From: a virus
Length of the DNA stretch: 53,722 bases
Direction: 5' to 3' (one strand)
IMG/VR virus record: IMGVR_UViG_3300033148_003280
Coordinates: 1-53,722 of that record
The notes under the pieces were generated by a model. It ran no database searches. It was given only the letters and a program-made list of their open reading frames with translations, and was not told the DNA's origin. The translations under genes were made by a program, and so were the position numbers. Of the stretch, positions 15,403 through 25,437 are shown one piece after another (within the stretch, counting starts at the first letter, position 1; each line of letters starts with the position of its first letter).

Positions 15403-16223
15403 TAGATACCCTCCACATAAGTAGGATTTCTGAGTTTCGTTTCTGAAACGGTCACCACTTCAATGCCTGAATCAATCATGCCTTTTATCAGCGCATCGAC
15501 TTGCTTGACGCGATACCAGGTTTTATTTTTTCTGGCAATATCCCTGTGCTTTGTTTTATTCCAGTACATGTTACCGTACATGTCGATACCGCACATAATG
15601 ATACGCCTCTTTTTGGGAGGCTCCGGTTTTATCATCAACTTCTCGGCAATTTGAAGGAATGAACCAAATACCGTCCCGCCTGCATGTATGAGAGGGGAGT
15701 CGACGTTGATGTGTGCCGGATCAAGCAATGGCCTTGATACATCGAATACTAATCTAAACCAAGGATAATATTTGGCAATGCTTTTCCGCTCGACAATCGG
15801 CATGGGGAATTCACCGCGATTGAATTCCTTCAACCCGAATTTACGACCGCTCTTTTCCATCCTAAATGCCATATCGTTGAAATATTTCTCGTTTCTTAAT
15901 AGCGGGTCTTGAGCCCCAAATACGCTTGCCTTGACAGGCGCATCGCAGGCTCCATTCAAGGCAACTACAAATTTACCTTCCAGCTTATCGTAATGCGGAA
16001 CGCCGTTCGGCCCTGATCCGAGCAAAACTATTTCCTCCGGCCACCTCATCCCGCTCGTCAAAACGTTGACGAAATTACCGGCTTCGACATGTAGCATTTG
16101 CCCGGATGCGACGAAACGCTCCGCGTTTTTCGGGTTAAAGCGAACGACTCTACCGGCCTTATATACCCTTTGCCGATACATCATAGGCTTTAAGATTTTA
16201 TAAGTTTCTGCTCTATTGCCCAT
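15402..16223 (-). CDS. DUF115-like protein, possible glycan transferase
   Basis: 273 residues. EEIVLLGSGPNGVPHYD followed by FVVALNGA resembles the nucleotide-binding start of DUF115/sialyltransferase-like proteins, and RRIIMCGIDMYGNMYWNKTK in the C-terminal half matches the second strand-loop. HAGGTVFGSFLQIAEKLMI lies between. The first 45 residues form a small beta-rich region with an AERF motif. It sits directly downstream of the tail fibre genes, so it may modify fibres or host glycan. The match is by eye only. Confidence 0.5.
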   Translation of the reverse strand: MGNRAETYKILKPMMYRQRVYKAGRVVRFNPKNAERFVASGQMLHVEAGNFVNVLTSGMRWPEEIVLLGSGPNGVPHYDKLEGKFVVALNGACDAPVKASVFGAQDPLLRNEKYFNDMAFRMEKSGRKFGLKEFNRGEFPMPIVERKSIAKYYPWFRLVFDVSRPLLDPAHINVDSPLIHAGGTVFGSFLQIAEKLMIKPEPPKKRRIIMCGIDMYGNMYWNKTKHRDIARKNKTWYRVKQVDALIKGMIDSGIEVVTVSETKLRNPTYVEGI

Positions 16224-16230
16224 TAATCAG

Positions 16231-17586
16231 TTACACGTTCTCCGGCATATTTTCTATCGCTAAACAATGCTTAATCGTATCGGCTGAATCATCCACGTTG
16301 GTTGTCTTGTCCCAGTTTGCGGGTGTGTCGAAGTCCGCATAGTCAGCGGAAGGTAGAAGCAGGTTCACAAGGTCGCCGTCGTGGATATAATAGACGTTGA
16401 TATTGTTGAAGCTGTCACACGTTATCTGTGGCCATGAGAATGTTTCAAGTGCGCCGCTGGTCTGCAGGGTTATCGGGTCGCTCCATCCGTTGGCTGTTCG
16501 GCGTAGGTAAATAAGTTCATTCCCGGCGGGAATCGTGTCCACGAGAATGACGTGTATCGTGTCATCGACCGGGTTGTGGGTGGCTTTGTGGTTGGATGCC
16601 AGGGTGGTGGCGGCGTAGACGGCATACATCCCAACAGTTTCATTATAACTCAGCGGCCCCGCTACAACAGAAGGAAAAATATATCCATAAAGTACGTTAT
16701 TTATAGTAGCAAATATCCATAGGTAGTCTGATTTGTCGGCTACTATCTGTGGGTAATCACCAAAACGTCCCGTATCAACATACCGATAACCAGCATAGAT
16801 AGATTCGGCCAAATTAAGGCTTTGATCAGCGGTATCACGGAACACCGCCACATACCACGGCGACAACTGCTGTGTCATTGCAATGGAATAGTGGGAGTCT
16901 TCCATCCCTGCGCCTGTATATATTACCCAATTAGGGACACCCGCCGATAAGTCAATATAGCATCCATGGAAGGAAACACCCAACGGTTGTTCCATCAACA
17001 TCCCATGCACAAAGTTCTGCCGTGTTTCCACGTCCACTGCAAGCCATGCCTTATTGTTATCGTCATCCAATAAATTCCATGCACCATCAGCGATCCAGTT
17101 AGCATTTGCGTTTTGCCAGTATTCCAAGTCGTTGCTAACCGCCTCGATATGCGCGACGCCCCACTCCCCAGCGGTCGAGTAGGCTATACCGCATCGCTGA
17201 TTCGTCCATTGGCCTTGTAGCGAGTCCGTGCAGATTGTCGTTTGCACGAATGCGCTCGTGACCGTATCCCAAAACACAATCCGCAATTCATCCGCTACCG
17301 GGATCGTGTATGCTTTCAATGCACCATCCGCCACGGCGTTCGTAATATCCCCAGTCACAATGATAAGTGTATTCCCCCCGATGAATACCGACATATTAAC
17401 AACCCAGTCTCCATCATTACCCGTGCTACCGTTGACCTCGAATGTAACGCCGGGCGCAAATTCCGCAGTTTGATCCCCGGCGATACTGAATGATTCGCCG
17501 ACGGTATCAACCGCGACAATATTATACGCAGCCCCGTAAGCTCGCGATGTCGATGTTACCCCATATATGCACGGCCATCTATACAT
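16231..17586 (-). CDS. Tail-tip/receptor-binding-type beta-propeller protein
   Basis: 451 residues, rich in aromatic and Asp/Asn residues with repeated strand-turn blades (for example DYPQIVADKSDYLWIFATI, WPQITCDSFNNINVYYIHDGD), reminiscent of sialidase-like propellers. It follows the beta-helix protein and precedes the DUF115-like gene. Likely a distal tail or receptor-binding component. No catalytic Asp-box set was identified. No specific family recognised. Confidence 0.55.
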   Translation of the reverse strand: MYRWPCIYGVTSTSRAYGAAYNIVAVDTVGESFSIAGDQTAEFAPGVTFEVNGSTGNDGDWVVNMSVFIGGNTLIIVTGDITNAVADGALKAYTIPVADELRIVFWDTVTSAFVQTTICTDSLQGQWTNQRCGIAYSTAGEWGVAHIEAVSNDLEYWQNANANWIADGAWNLLDDDNNKAWLAVDVETRQNFVHGMLMEQPLGVSFHGCYIDLSAGVPNWVIYTGAGMEDSHYSIAMTQQLSPWYVAVFRDTADQSLNLAESIYAGYRYVDTGRFGDYPQIVADKSDYLWIFATINNVLYGYIFPSVVAGPLSYNETVGMYAVYAATTLASNHKATHNPVDDTIHVILVDTIPAGNELIYLRRTANGWSDPITLQTSGALETFSWPQITCDSFNNINVYYIHDGDLVNLLLPSADYADFDTPANWDKTTNVDDSADTIKHCLAIENMPENV

Positions 17587-17592
17587 GTTGTC

Positions 17593-18753
17593 CTATATCT
17601 CCTGTATCTTCAGCCATATTTTAGCAGTATCCGACCCGCCGGTCTCTGCTTTCATGCTGGCACTGATTCTCGTCCCAGCATTGAATATATGCTCCGTCCC
17701 CGATGGCGGTGTTACGCCAGCTTGCTTCGTGGCATTAATAATTACATCATCGTAAAAAGATGCCCCGCTGTCATGGCTGAATCGAATCCGATGTAACTGG
17801 CTGACATTTGGAATGACGAAGATGCTGACAATCCGAAATGGCTTAGTCGATGTAGCGGCAGCCCTTAACTCCGTATCCGCTCCCCACACATCGGGGTTGA
17901 CATGAGCGGCAATGGCCACGCCGTTGAAATCATCCGGCTCAATTGTCATCGGAAATTCGCCATAGATATTATCATAGATGTGGTCGCCCACTTCATCATC
18001 TATATTTACATCGTTTTTATGCAATGTGATGTTTTGTAAATGCTGTTCATTCCCCGCGTCCAAATCAAAACCAATCCCACATCCGCCAATATCTATATTC
18101 GTATATATATTGTCATCGCTGTCGGCATGAATAACCTGTATAGCCGTTAAGCAGTCGTGGAATCGTAATGTATCGAACCGACCACGGATGCAGTTATCAA
18201 CCAGCAGCCCCGTCATACGGGTTGGATGTCCCACGAAATCGCAATTCTCTACCTTCCCGTGTTTTACTGGCGCTCCGTCAATATGTAAGGCCGTAGCAGC
18301 CCCGCCTAAATCTTCGCCAACGAACATGCAATCCTTAACGCGGAATCCGCCGGGGGTAATAATAACGCCGTTGTTATTGCCGGTTCCGAGATTGAAATTC
18401 AACTTACTCAACATTATTCTGCCGGTGAATTTCATTATTGATGTCGCGGTCAAATGGGCGTTCTTAATCTTAGCCCATGAGCGACTCACGCCAGCAAGGA
18501 TATAATTGCCTGCCCACGTGGGATCGCCGGTCGTGTTAATATCATAATTTGTTGTATGCGGAGCAATCATAATCAGGGTGGCATCGTCGGCATCCACGCT
18601 CGCGGCATCAAGCGCATCCTGAATGGTGTTATATGCCGATGCCCATGTCCTGCCGTTAGTCCCTGAACCGTTAATAGAAACATAGAGCGTATTATTAACG
18701 GCCCTTCCCAGTGCTGCCGATCCGATCTCCTGTAATTCTTTAATGTAGCTCAT
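17593..18753 (-). CDS. Right-handed beta-helix tail spike-like protein
   Basis: 386 residues. The middle has the periodic Gly/Asn/Val/Ile strand pattern of pectate-lyase-like parallel beta-helices (GGFRVKDCMFVGEDLGG, KHGKVENCDFVGHP, CLTAIQVIHADSDDNIYTNI). The ATG at 18753 shares TAATG with the upstream stop and has GGAGA in front. It is probably a host-binding or glycan-degrading tail spike. A C-terminal beta-domain (about 290-386) may be for trimerisation. Catalytic residues could not be assigned. Confidence 0.75.
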   Translation of the reverse strand: MSYIKELQEIGSAALGRAVNNTLYVSINGSGTNGRTWASAYNTIQDALDAASVDADDATLIMIAPHTTNYDINTTGDPTWAGNYILAGVSRSWAKIKNAHLTATSIMKFTGRIMLSKLNFNLGTGNNNGVIITPGGFRVKDCMFVGEDLGGAATALHIDGAPVKHGKVENCDFVGHPTRMTGLLVDNCIRGRFDTLRFHDCLTAIQVIHADSDDNIYTNIDIGGCGIGFDLDAGNEQHLQNITLHKNDVNIDDEVGDHIYDNIYGEFPMTIEPDDFNGVAIAAHVNPDVWGADTELRAAATSTKPFRIVSIFVIPNVSQLHRIRFSHDSGASFYDDVIINATKQAGVTPPSGTEHIFNAGTRISASMKAETGGSDTAKIWLKIQEI

Positions 18754-19646
18754 TAGATAATTCTCCACCCTGCCCCTGTCGAATATATATGTATAGATGT
18801 ATCAGGTACAAGTGCTTGCGTCAACTCGCCTTCAATCGTTTCGGCACCGTTACCATCAACGGTTACGATTCCTACTGAGTCATTATCGATATATAAATCG
18901 TATCCCGTGTTGCCGACAGCGGTATAGAGCGTAACCGTTATTCCCCCGGCGGTGCATCGAATTATTTTATCAGCAGTAGTCGCATCCGTATTGATCGCGG
19001 TAACTCTGACACCGAACGGGCATTCGCAAGCGACTAACGTGGGCGATCCATACCAGACCATCACGGTTGTATCAACTTCAGAATCGTTATAAATATTTAC
19101 ATTCAAATCTCCGGCATCGATCGTCCAGTTATAAGTTATCCGTCCCGCAACACGCGCCATGCTTTGTAATACCGTAAATGCCGGACCCCCGGTTACGTTC
19201 TGTGCATTTACTACTACCATGAAATCGAGAGGGTCGTCGGTGACAGCGCCGCAGTTTATTATCGCCTGTTCTCCAACATCAACCGACGTGGGGCCGGACG
19301 ATGAAAGGGCCGTTGTATCTGCCCAGTCAGGAGTATCCGCATCGACCATCGTTAGGACTTGTCCCTCGGTTCCTTTTGCCAGCCTTGACCATAACGGCCC
19401 GGCTTGAGCGGTGATTATATCACCAAGCACCGCCGCCGCTGGATCAGTATCTTCATGTGTGGTTGATAAAATATCATGCAGGATACTATCAGGATCAGGT
19501 GTGGATGGGGGCCTGCCAATGTAACTATTGGCGTTGAATGTTGTTTCCTTTTTCTCATTGGCATCGATTAAATCAAGTGCAATGCGCGCCGTAGTTTTCG
19601 CCGGGGTCTTCATCTTGTTTCGATATGGCGCTTTATTCCGGGGCAT
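18753..19646 (-). CDS. Tail fibre protein
   Basis: 297 residues. ILSTTHEDTDPAAAVLGDII and WSRLAKGTEGQVLTM match a widespread phage tail-fibre motif (usually STTHSDT ... GDLI ... W.RLA.GT..QVL.M). The C-terminal half is Thr/Asp/Asn beta-rich. GGGGGTG precedes the ATG, which shares TAATG with the upstream gene. It likely forms part of the adhesion device with the beta-helix and propeller proteins. Confidence 0.8.
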   Translation of the reverse strand: MPRNKAPYRNKMKTPAKTTARIALDLIDANEKKETTFNANSYIGRPPSTPDPDSILHDILSTTHEDTDPAAAVLGDIITAQAGPLWSRLAKGTEGQVLTMVDADTPDWADTTALSSSGPTSVDVGEQAIINCGAVTDDPLDFMVVVNAQNVTGGPAFTVLQSMARVAGRITYNWTIDAGDLNVNIYNDSEVDTTVMVWYGSPTLVACECPFGVRVTAINTDATTADKIIRCTAGGITVTLYTAVGNTGYDLYIDNDSVGIVTVDGNGAETIEGELTQALVPDTSIHIYSTGAGWRII

Positions 19647-22237
19647 TATCTAAGCACCCCCGCACCGAATTCAGTCCCGGATATTCTCACTTGCGAATCG
19701 GTTATCTCGATCGCCTGTACCATGAATTGAAGTTCTTCGGGCCCACCCTCACGATAGTCATCCTCGACCGCTACAGTATCGAAAACCATAATCCGGGGAT
19801 CAAAATGCGAGGTTAAGGAAATGGTTCTGTAGAGCCTGATGTATTCCTGCAATAGAATGTATGCGCGGTCGAGTGCCTGAAATCCCGTGAACGTGATTCC
19901 TTCGTCATCCATTTTGGGCTGGTGCGTTACGTTAGTTAACTTCTTTACCAATTCGGGATAATAATCGAGAATGAAGTCGTGCATCACTCCGCTGCCACCA
20001 ATGAAGTGGCCACCATTACCCTCCACGAAAGCCGCCTTACGTCCCGGCCCGGTCGCACCCTGAATTCCTGGATATCTATCGACAAGCACGGCGGTCGTAT
20101 TATTTATCACATCCCACACTTCTGCCCAGCTTGAGAGATCGCCGGACACCGCAACCATATCGCCGGGGTCAAGCTCGGCATTGAATAAACTACCTACACC
20201 GTTTAATTCCCACGGCGGCCCCCCGGCAGTAAATGTTATATTTCCCGTAAGATTAATTACATCCGGCGGTGTCACATCCTGGATACAGGCCGTCACACAT
20301 ATCTTCTGGCTGCCGAATATCATTATTTCCCTGAATCCAATCGTGAGTTCCTTGCCACTTATCACCCAATTAAAAGGTCGGCAGTATAGGCGTATGTATC
20401 GAGCCGTCACAAGCCCCTGTACATCAAAGTCCGTCTGTGCATCCGCATCAAGTTCCACCTTATAAGTTTCAGGAGAGCAGATATTAAAATTGACCCCATC
20501 AACAGAATGATATATCGAAACGGCTTGCTTAGAATCGCCCTTCGTATACCGTTGCGGAATCGTATAAAGCGATATTTGTGACAGGTCGTAGACGGCCTGG
20601 AGATCAATTGTCACGAATTGATAGTATGTATTCCAGGCGGTTTCCTTGTCCGGGATAGTGGGATAGTTATAATGGCAAGCATATGCCTGATAAAATGAAG
20701 TATCATTCAAGCCATAAACAGCCGCCGGATTACAGAGATAATTTACCCCCCATTGAACACCGCAACCGGCTACCGATGGGCCGATAGACCACGGGCCGAA
20801 TCCATCAGGCGGAACCACGATCTCAATATCTGCCGCGATAGTTACCCCGGCCTTGGTTATTAAATTCTCCGACCTCGCGACCGTGCCTGTCGTCACAACT
20901 GCCGATGCGAAATCTTCACTTGTGGCCCGAATCGGGAGCTTTATAATCGGCCCAAGCTCGATAACATTTGAGTAATCTATTGCTACCTGATCGCCGCGAA
21001 CCTGATCGGTCATCGGGTCGTACCAGAGTTTATATCCTTTCGAGTCGGCATAATTCTCCTGCAGCCGCCGATATAGTTCTGCTACCGTCCCTTCGCACAA
21101 ATTCCATCTAATTACTGATAAGCTGATGCCCGCTGCCCTCAAGGTTGACTTGTAGGACGGCCCAGCACCACCTACAGGCCCCTCATACTTATAGAGAAGG
21201 GTAAGCGTCACATTATCAGTTACATAGGCTACAATGCCGTAAGATTCAGCAGGCGCCCCCTGTAAATGTATCCTGTCACCGTGGCTTAATTCTGTGGTGA
21301 AAAGTGTGCCGACGCCGGTGACCACCTTATTGCCAGCCGTAAAAGTAAGGGTTCCTGTTAGGTCTGTTGACAGATCAGTAAGCGGGGATGAATCGACATC
21401 AAATTCAAGACCGAGATCGGGACATGCAGCGGGATAAACCATCATTGCCTCGATAACATCGGCGAGTTCAAGCGTACCCTCGACATAAACTGATACTTCC
21501 ACGACCCGGAACTTATCCGGTGCGAGCTGCGGGTTGTGGAATCGAATCAGGCCATAAGGTGTATCGACAATATATTCGGACGCGAGTATGGGTTCCCATG
21601 GCCCGACACCGCCGGTCTGCTTTTCAATCTCAAATACCATCGGCACCCATGCGCGGCGTGCGGCTCCTACAACTGCCGCATTGTCATCAAAATATGCCCA
21701 ATCATATGGTGGGACATTATCGCGCTTTATCTCAAACGTATTCAAATCACCAGGGTCATCCCAATTATCAGCATGGTCAAGATTGACATTGTCATATGGC
21801 CCTTCAATACGCGCTGACATATCTATCTCGGCAAGCGCCGTCTGCATCTTATCAAGTGGGTCGCGGGCTTCAACCGATACTGATAAATCGCTACGTGCCG
21901 GGGTCTTCATCGTTCCCCTGAATATATATTCCTCTTCCAGTCCGGTCGGTGCATGGATGCTGCATTTCAATCGACAAGCGGAAAATAGTTGAACAGGATT
22001 ACCGCTGTCGAATTCATCCAAGTAAGTATAATCATCTATTGGTATACGGAAGGTGCCGGTGCCGATGACCGGGTTTCCATCGATGACGCTTAGTCCCCAG
22101 CCACCTTCCATCAGCGGAATTTCAACCCACGGGTCATCGTCCGCAGTCATGTATCCGTTGCGAGCCTCAAACGTGTATGAGCGGGATATTGGTTGCCCTG
22201 ATGTTATCAGTGCATCTATGTCTGCACTCCACGCCAT
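19646..22237 (-). CDS. Large tail-tip protein with F5/8 type C-like domain
   Basis: 863 residues. Residues about 540-650 resemble a discoidin (F5/8 type C) carbohydrate-binding domain: AWNTYYQFVTIDLQAVYDLS, ISLYTIPQRY, SIYHSVDGVNFN, ARYIRLYCRPFNW. Two copies of a strand module (GTLTFTAGNKVVTGVGTLF and GNITFTAGGPPWELNGVGSL, each with a later GD and VTDNVTLTL or INNTTAVLV pattern) flank it. A similar module is in the head-tail gene at 28912. It probably builds the tail tip and contacts host sugars. No peptidase motif seen. Confidence 0.7.
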   Translation of the reverse strand: MAWSADIDALITSGQPISRSYTFEARNGYMTADDDPWVEIPLMEGGWGLSVIDGNPVIGTGTFRIPIDDYTYLDEFDSGNPVQLFSACRLKCSIHAPTGLEEEYIFRGTMKTPARSDLSVSVEARDPLDKMQTALAEIDMSARIEGPYDNVNLDHADNWDDPGDLNTFEIKRDNVPPYDWAYFDDNAAVVGAARRAWVPMVFEIEKQTGGVGPWEPILASEYIVDTPYGLIRFHNPQLAPDKFRVVEVSVYVEGTLELADVIEAMMVYPAACPDLGLEFDVDSSPLTDLSTDLTGTLTFTAGNKVVTGVGTLFTTELSHGDRIHLQGAPAESYGIVAYVTDNVTLTLLYKYEGPVGGAGPSYKSTLRAAGISLSVIRWNLCEGTVAELYRRLQENYADSKGYKLWYDPMTDQVRGDQVAIDYSNVIELGPIIKLPIRATSEDFASAVVTTGTVARSENLITKAGVTIAADIEIVVPPDGFGPWSIGPSVAGCGVQWGVNYLCNPAAVYGLNDTSFYQAYACHYNYPTIPDKETAWNTYYQFVTIDLQAVYDLSQISLYTIPQRYTKGDSKQAVSIYHSVDGVNFNICSPETYKVELDADAQTDFDVQGLVTARYIRLYCRPFNWVISGKELTIGFREIMIFGSQKICVTACIQDVTPPDVINLTGNITFTAGGPPWELNGVGSLFNAELDPGDMVAVSGDLSSWAEVWDVINNTTAVLVDRYPGIQGATGPGRKAAFVEGNGGHFIGGSGVMHDFILDYYPELVKKLTNVTHQPKMDDEGITFTGFQALDRAYILLQEYIRLYRTISLTSHFDPRIMVFDTVAVEDDYREGGPEELQFMVQAIEITDSQVRISGTEFGAGVLR

Positions 22238-22776
22238 TAGAACCTCTCAAACCAGTTCGCAGTTGTGATATCGTCAATGTCCGTAAATTCCCCATCCTTC
22301 ATTATGACGAAGTTGAAGCTGAATACCTTCGCCGGTTTTATGCGTGCGAAATGGGTTCTGTGATCCGTCACCGTGATAACTTGCCCCGCTAATGCTTTAT
22401 CGAACCCAGCCCTTGGAGCGAAGTAGCAGAGCAATGCTTTTTTCGCGCCGTCCACTATGTTCTGTTGAAAAATACAGATCGGTGTATGGTTGAGATAATG
22501 AACGTATAATACCGGGGCGATGTATCTGAAACCACCAAGGTAAACCGTTCCGGATTTAAGATCAACGTGCGTTGATAGCAATGAGAGGCTTGCGGTAATA
22601 GGTAACTGAAGCTGGTTATCAGATACAATAAGCGGCATCCCGTTCCGCGCCGCTTGCACCACGGTATTATTCCCCATATCGACATTGACCTCGGCCATGG
22701 TGGGGTCGAAGTACGTGCCGGCAACCGTGGGTTCCCCGGCTCCATCCAATGTCAAATATGTATATAAGCGTAACAT
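22237..22776 (-). CDS. Hypothetical tail protein
   Basis: 179 residues, beta-rich, beginning MLRLYTYLTLDGAGEPTV. It lies between the tape measure and the tail-tip protein, the usual place of the distal tail protein. No conserved motif recognised. Gene is 8 bases downstream of the tape measure stop and overlaps the next start by one codon. Confidence 0.65.
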   Translation of the reverse strand: MLRLYTYLTLDGAGEPTVAGTYFDPTMAEVNVDMGNNTVVQAARNGMPLIVSDNQLQLPITASLSLLSTHVDLKSGTVYLGGFRYIAPVLYVHYLNHTPICIFQQNIVDGAKKALLCYFAPRAGFDKALAGQVITVTDHRTHFARIKPAKVFSFNFVIMKDGEFTDIDDITTANWFERF

Positions 22777-22784
22777 TTTACTTA

Positions 22785-25100
22785 TTAGGCATCGAAATGC
22801 TCTCCCCTAAGATATCCCTGGGCCGTTCGACCATGCGGATCGACATCATATGCACCGCTCCGTCCTGAATACACGAAGCTAACCGGTAATGTTGCACCGA
22901 ACTGGAAGAACTGCTCCCAGTTTGAAATATGCGCGCTTACGAATACCGGAGAACTTTCATCTTCGCCACGGCCACCGCCGCCGAATAAGCCACCGGCTAA
23001 ACTGAATAAGCCACTCACGATGCCGCCGCCGAGCGCACCCATTATAGAACCGAATAATCCGCCGCCACCAATGGATTCCTTTATCATGCCGGATATATCC
23101 GTGCTGATCGCATTGCCTATCATGGAAAATATATTTGAAAGGGCGCTCGCTATATCGCCTGAGACTATTGATTTACCGAGCATCCTGGCTGCGCCAAGCA
23201 GTGTTTTCTCAATATCTGTGAATGCCTTTTCGATTGTCTTTTCGGTTTTGTCGTTCTCCTTTAGATATCTTCGTCTTTCGGTAGCCAAATCACCGAACGG
23301 GGACGTACCGCCTCGCTCGCCACCAATTTTATCACTCATCGCTTTTGATAAGCGCCATGATGCACCACCTGTCCCTGCTTCCATCTTGGCAAATGCTGAT
23401 TGCACTATTTCGGGCATGCTCGAAAAAGCATCACGCATTGCATCTTCAACTCTTTCCATTACCCGGTTAATCCCTTTTTCCATCCTTGCAAATTCAAGCA
23501 ATATGCCCGTAACCATCTCGGGAATAATGGAATGGCCGATCAATTTATCTTTCAGCCATTCAAACGGCTTCACAATGCCGCGCGCTAATTCCCCGGCCTT
23601 GTTTTTTATCTTTTCAACTTGCAGGGCAAAATACGAAACTATGGAATCCCAGAGTTCAACCCAATCTTCATATATGGCTTCCCATATTCCGCTTATTGCT
23701 ATACCGAGTTCTATGACATAGCGCTCTATTTGCAACCATGCGCCGCGCCAACTTTCCGTGAATTCACTCCAATGAGTTATAATCCATGTCAAGCCGCCTA
23801 TGATGGCAAGGATTCCGGCTCCAACCGCGCCGATCACCCCCACGATTGCTGCGACCGCCGTTAAGATACTACTGAGTACAACAAGGAAGGGTCCGGCCAG
23901 TGCTATTATCGCAGTCCACTTTAAAATATTCTGCTGCGTTGCAGAATCTAAGTCAGTGAATTGTTTTACAAGCTCAATGATCTTATCAAGCAAGGGCATA
24001 ATTGCTTCATCGAGAAGTTCCGTTAATGCTGGAGTCAGCGTATCTCCTATGCGGATCGCAATCGTTGTGAGCTTTGCCTTAAATACATCCCATTGGAATC
24101 CGACAGCATTCAATCCTTTTGTCTGTTCATCGAGTGCTTCCATGGTTGTTCCAGATGCATCTTTCATTTCCCTCAATTTTTGGTTAAATGTTTCCGCCTG
24201 CGGACCTAATAAAGTAAGAACCGCAAGCACAGCTTCTTTTCTGCCAAACAATTCAGCCAATGCATCATTTGATCCATCCGTAGTGTCCACAAGCGCTTGA
24301 AGCGCACCTACGAAGCCGCGTTCGGCAAACAATGTTTCTATTGTTACGTCTTCTAATTTATGAAGAGCGTTTTTCATTGCAGCGGATTTTTTTATGACTC
24401 CGGTTAATGCCGATGCAAACTGAGTAGCCACTTCCGTTGTGTTACCTGTTACCCCTGTGAGTGTAGCCATGACGGCCATAGTTTCTTCGATACCAATATT
24501 CAATGCACCTGTCAATGGCACGACTTGGCCCAGCGATGCAGCTAATTCCGGGAAGGTTGTTTGACCCAATCGAACCGTCAAAAGCGAAAGGTCTGAAACC
24601 TTTTGCATCGCCTCAAATGAAGTATCGCCATATGCCTTTGTAACCCCTGATGTTAATTTGATTGCTTCTTTTAATGTGGCCTGTCCGGCCTTAGCCATTT
24701 GCGCCATCAGCGTCATGTTCTTCATCGTATCTGTTGAATCACCAAATGCTGATATCATTTCATACAATCCGTCGGTTAGCATTCCGGGTTGTTCACCGAT
24801 AGAAACGGCAAGGTCTAAGACAGCATCTTTCAATTCAAGCATCCGTTCGGTATTCCCAGGCATCAGAGATGCGACATTTGCCATCCCCTTATTGAATTTC
24901 ATGGAGGCATTTATCGCTGCGGTTCCTATTGCAACTATTGGAAGCGTGAGGTTTTTCGTGAGGCTCTTTCCAACCTTCCCGACCCGCTTGCCATACTCCT
25001 CCATCTTTTTAGATGCCTTTTCGACATTCTGAGTATAGCCCCTGAGGTCGGCAAGGAACTTGACCGAAACATCATATGTATTTCCAAGGCCTAATACCAC
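22785..25100 (-). CDS. Tape measure protein (TP901-like core)
   Basis: 771 residues with a GTG start that shares TAGTG with the upstream stop. The core (about 60-330) reads like TP901 tape-measure proteins: FNKGMANVASLM, LDLAVSIGEQPGMLTDGLY, TLMAQMAKAGQATLKEAIK, EETMAVMATLTGVTGN. Hydrophobic segments lie near 400-440 (FLVVLSSILTAVAAIVGVIG) and a Gly-rich stretch near 690-730. It sets tail length and may help DNA entry. At the usual ratio it implies a tail of roughly 0.1 micrometre. Confidence 0.92.
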   Translation of the reverse strand: MVLGLGNTYDVSVKFLADLRGYTQNVEKASKKMEEYGKRVGKVGKSLTKNLTLPIVAIGTAAINASMKFNKGMANVASLMPGNTERMLELKDAVLDLAVSIGEQPGMLTDGLYEMISAFGDSTDTMKNMTLMAQMAKAGQATLKEAIKLTSGVTKAYGDTSFEAMQKVSDLSLLTVRLGQTTFPELAASLGQVVPLTGALNIGIEETMAVMATLTGVTGNTTEVATQFASALTGVIKKSAAMKNALHKLEDVTIETLFAERGFVGALQALVDTTDGSNDALAELFGRKEAVLAVLTLLGPQAETFNQKLREMKDASGTTMEALDEQTKGLNAVGFQWDVFKAKLTTIAIRIGDTLTPALTELLDEAIMPLLDKIIELVKQFTDLDSATQQNILKWTAIIALAGPFLVVLSSILTAVAAIVGVIGAVGAGILAIIGGLTWIITHWSEFTESWRGAWLQIERYVIELGIAISGIWEAIYEDWVELWDSIVSYFALQVEKIKNKAGELARGIVKPFEWLKDKLIGHSIIPEMVTGILLEFARMEKGINRVMERVEDAMRDAFSSMPEIVQSAFAKMEAGTGGASWRLSKAMSDKIGGERGGTSPFGDLATERRRYLKENDKTEKTIEKAFTDIEKTLLGAARMLGKSIVSGDIASALSNIFSMIGNAISTDISGMIKESIGGGGLFGSIMGALGGGIVSGLFSLAGGLFGGGGRGEDESSPVFVSAHISNWEQFFQFGATLPVSFVYSGRSGAYDVDPHGRTAQGYLRGEHFDA

Positions 25101-25437
25101 TAATCAATCACCAAGTCGTTATACTTCTTAATCATTCCCCGCATCTCTAACCGCGCCTCCTGAAGTAACCGCTGCGAATCTTTTGGGTCAATGAATGGAT
25201 TGGAACTTATCCCCTCGATGCGACGTTCGATCCGTTCTAATTGAATCGCAAGGATCGCCGCATCTAAACGAACGATTAGTTCTCCAAGGCTCCATCGCCT
25301 GATGCTATCGGTGCTGTGTCCGCGCCCGACGAGGATGGTTTCGGTAAAAGCCCATCCACCAATCCCACTGTTTTCTCGTCCCTTTTCAGCGGCTCGATTA
25401 TGGCGGAGGCGCGCGAGATAAAATCCATTAGTCTTTC
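25100..25437 (-). CDS. Tail chaperone frameshift ORF (T-like), no own start
   Basis: A -1 frame relative to the chaperone is open from about 25437 to a TAG at 25100-25102. Its non-overlapping part reads LIVRLDAAILAIQLERIERR ... NPFIDPKDSQRLLQEARLEM, a plausible protein, and no ATG, GTG or TTG in this frame lies upstream of it. This is the lambda G/G-T arrangement. No canonical X-XXY-YYZ heptamer was found. Start shown is the upstream limit of the open frame (TGA just before), not a start codon. Confidence 0.6.

Noticed and set aside
23020-23721. Long plus-strand ORF (233 residues) inside the tape measure gene
   Set aside because: Antisense shadow of a well-supported tape measure protein; no ribosome binding site and repetitive Ser/Ile/Ala composition.
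25276-25437. Standard -1 slippery heptamer for the tail chaperone
   Set aside because: Runs such as CTGAAAAGG and GAGAAAACA were checked but do not satisfy X-XXY-YYZ in the chaperone frame.
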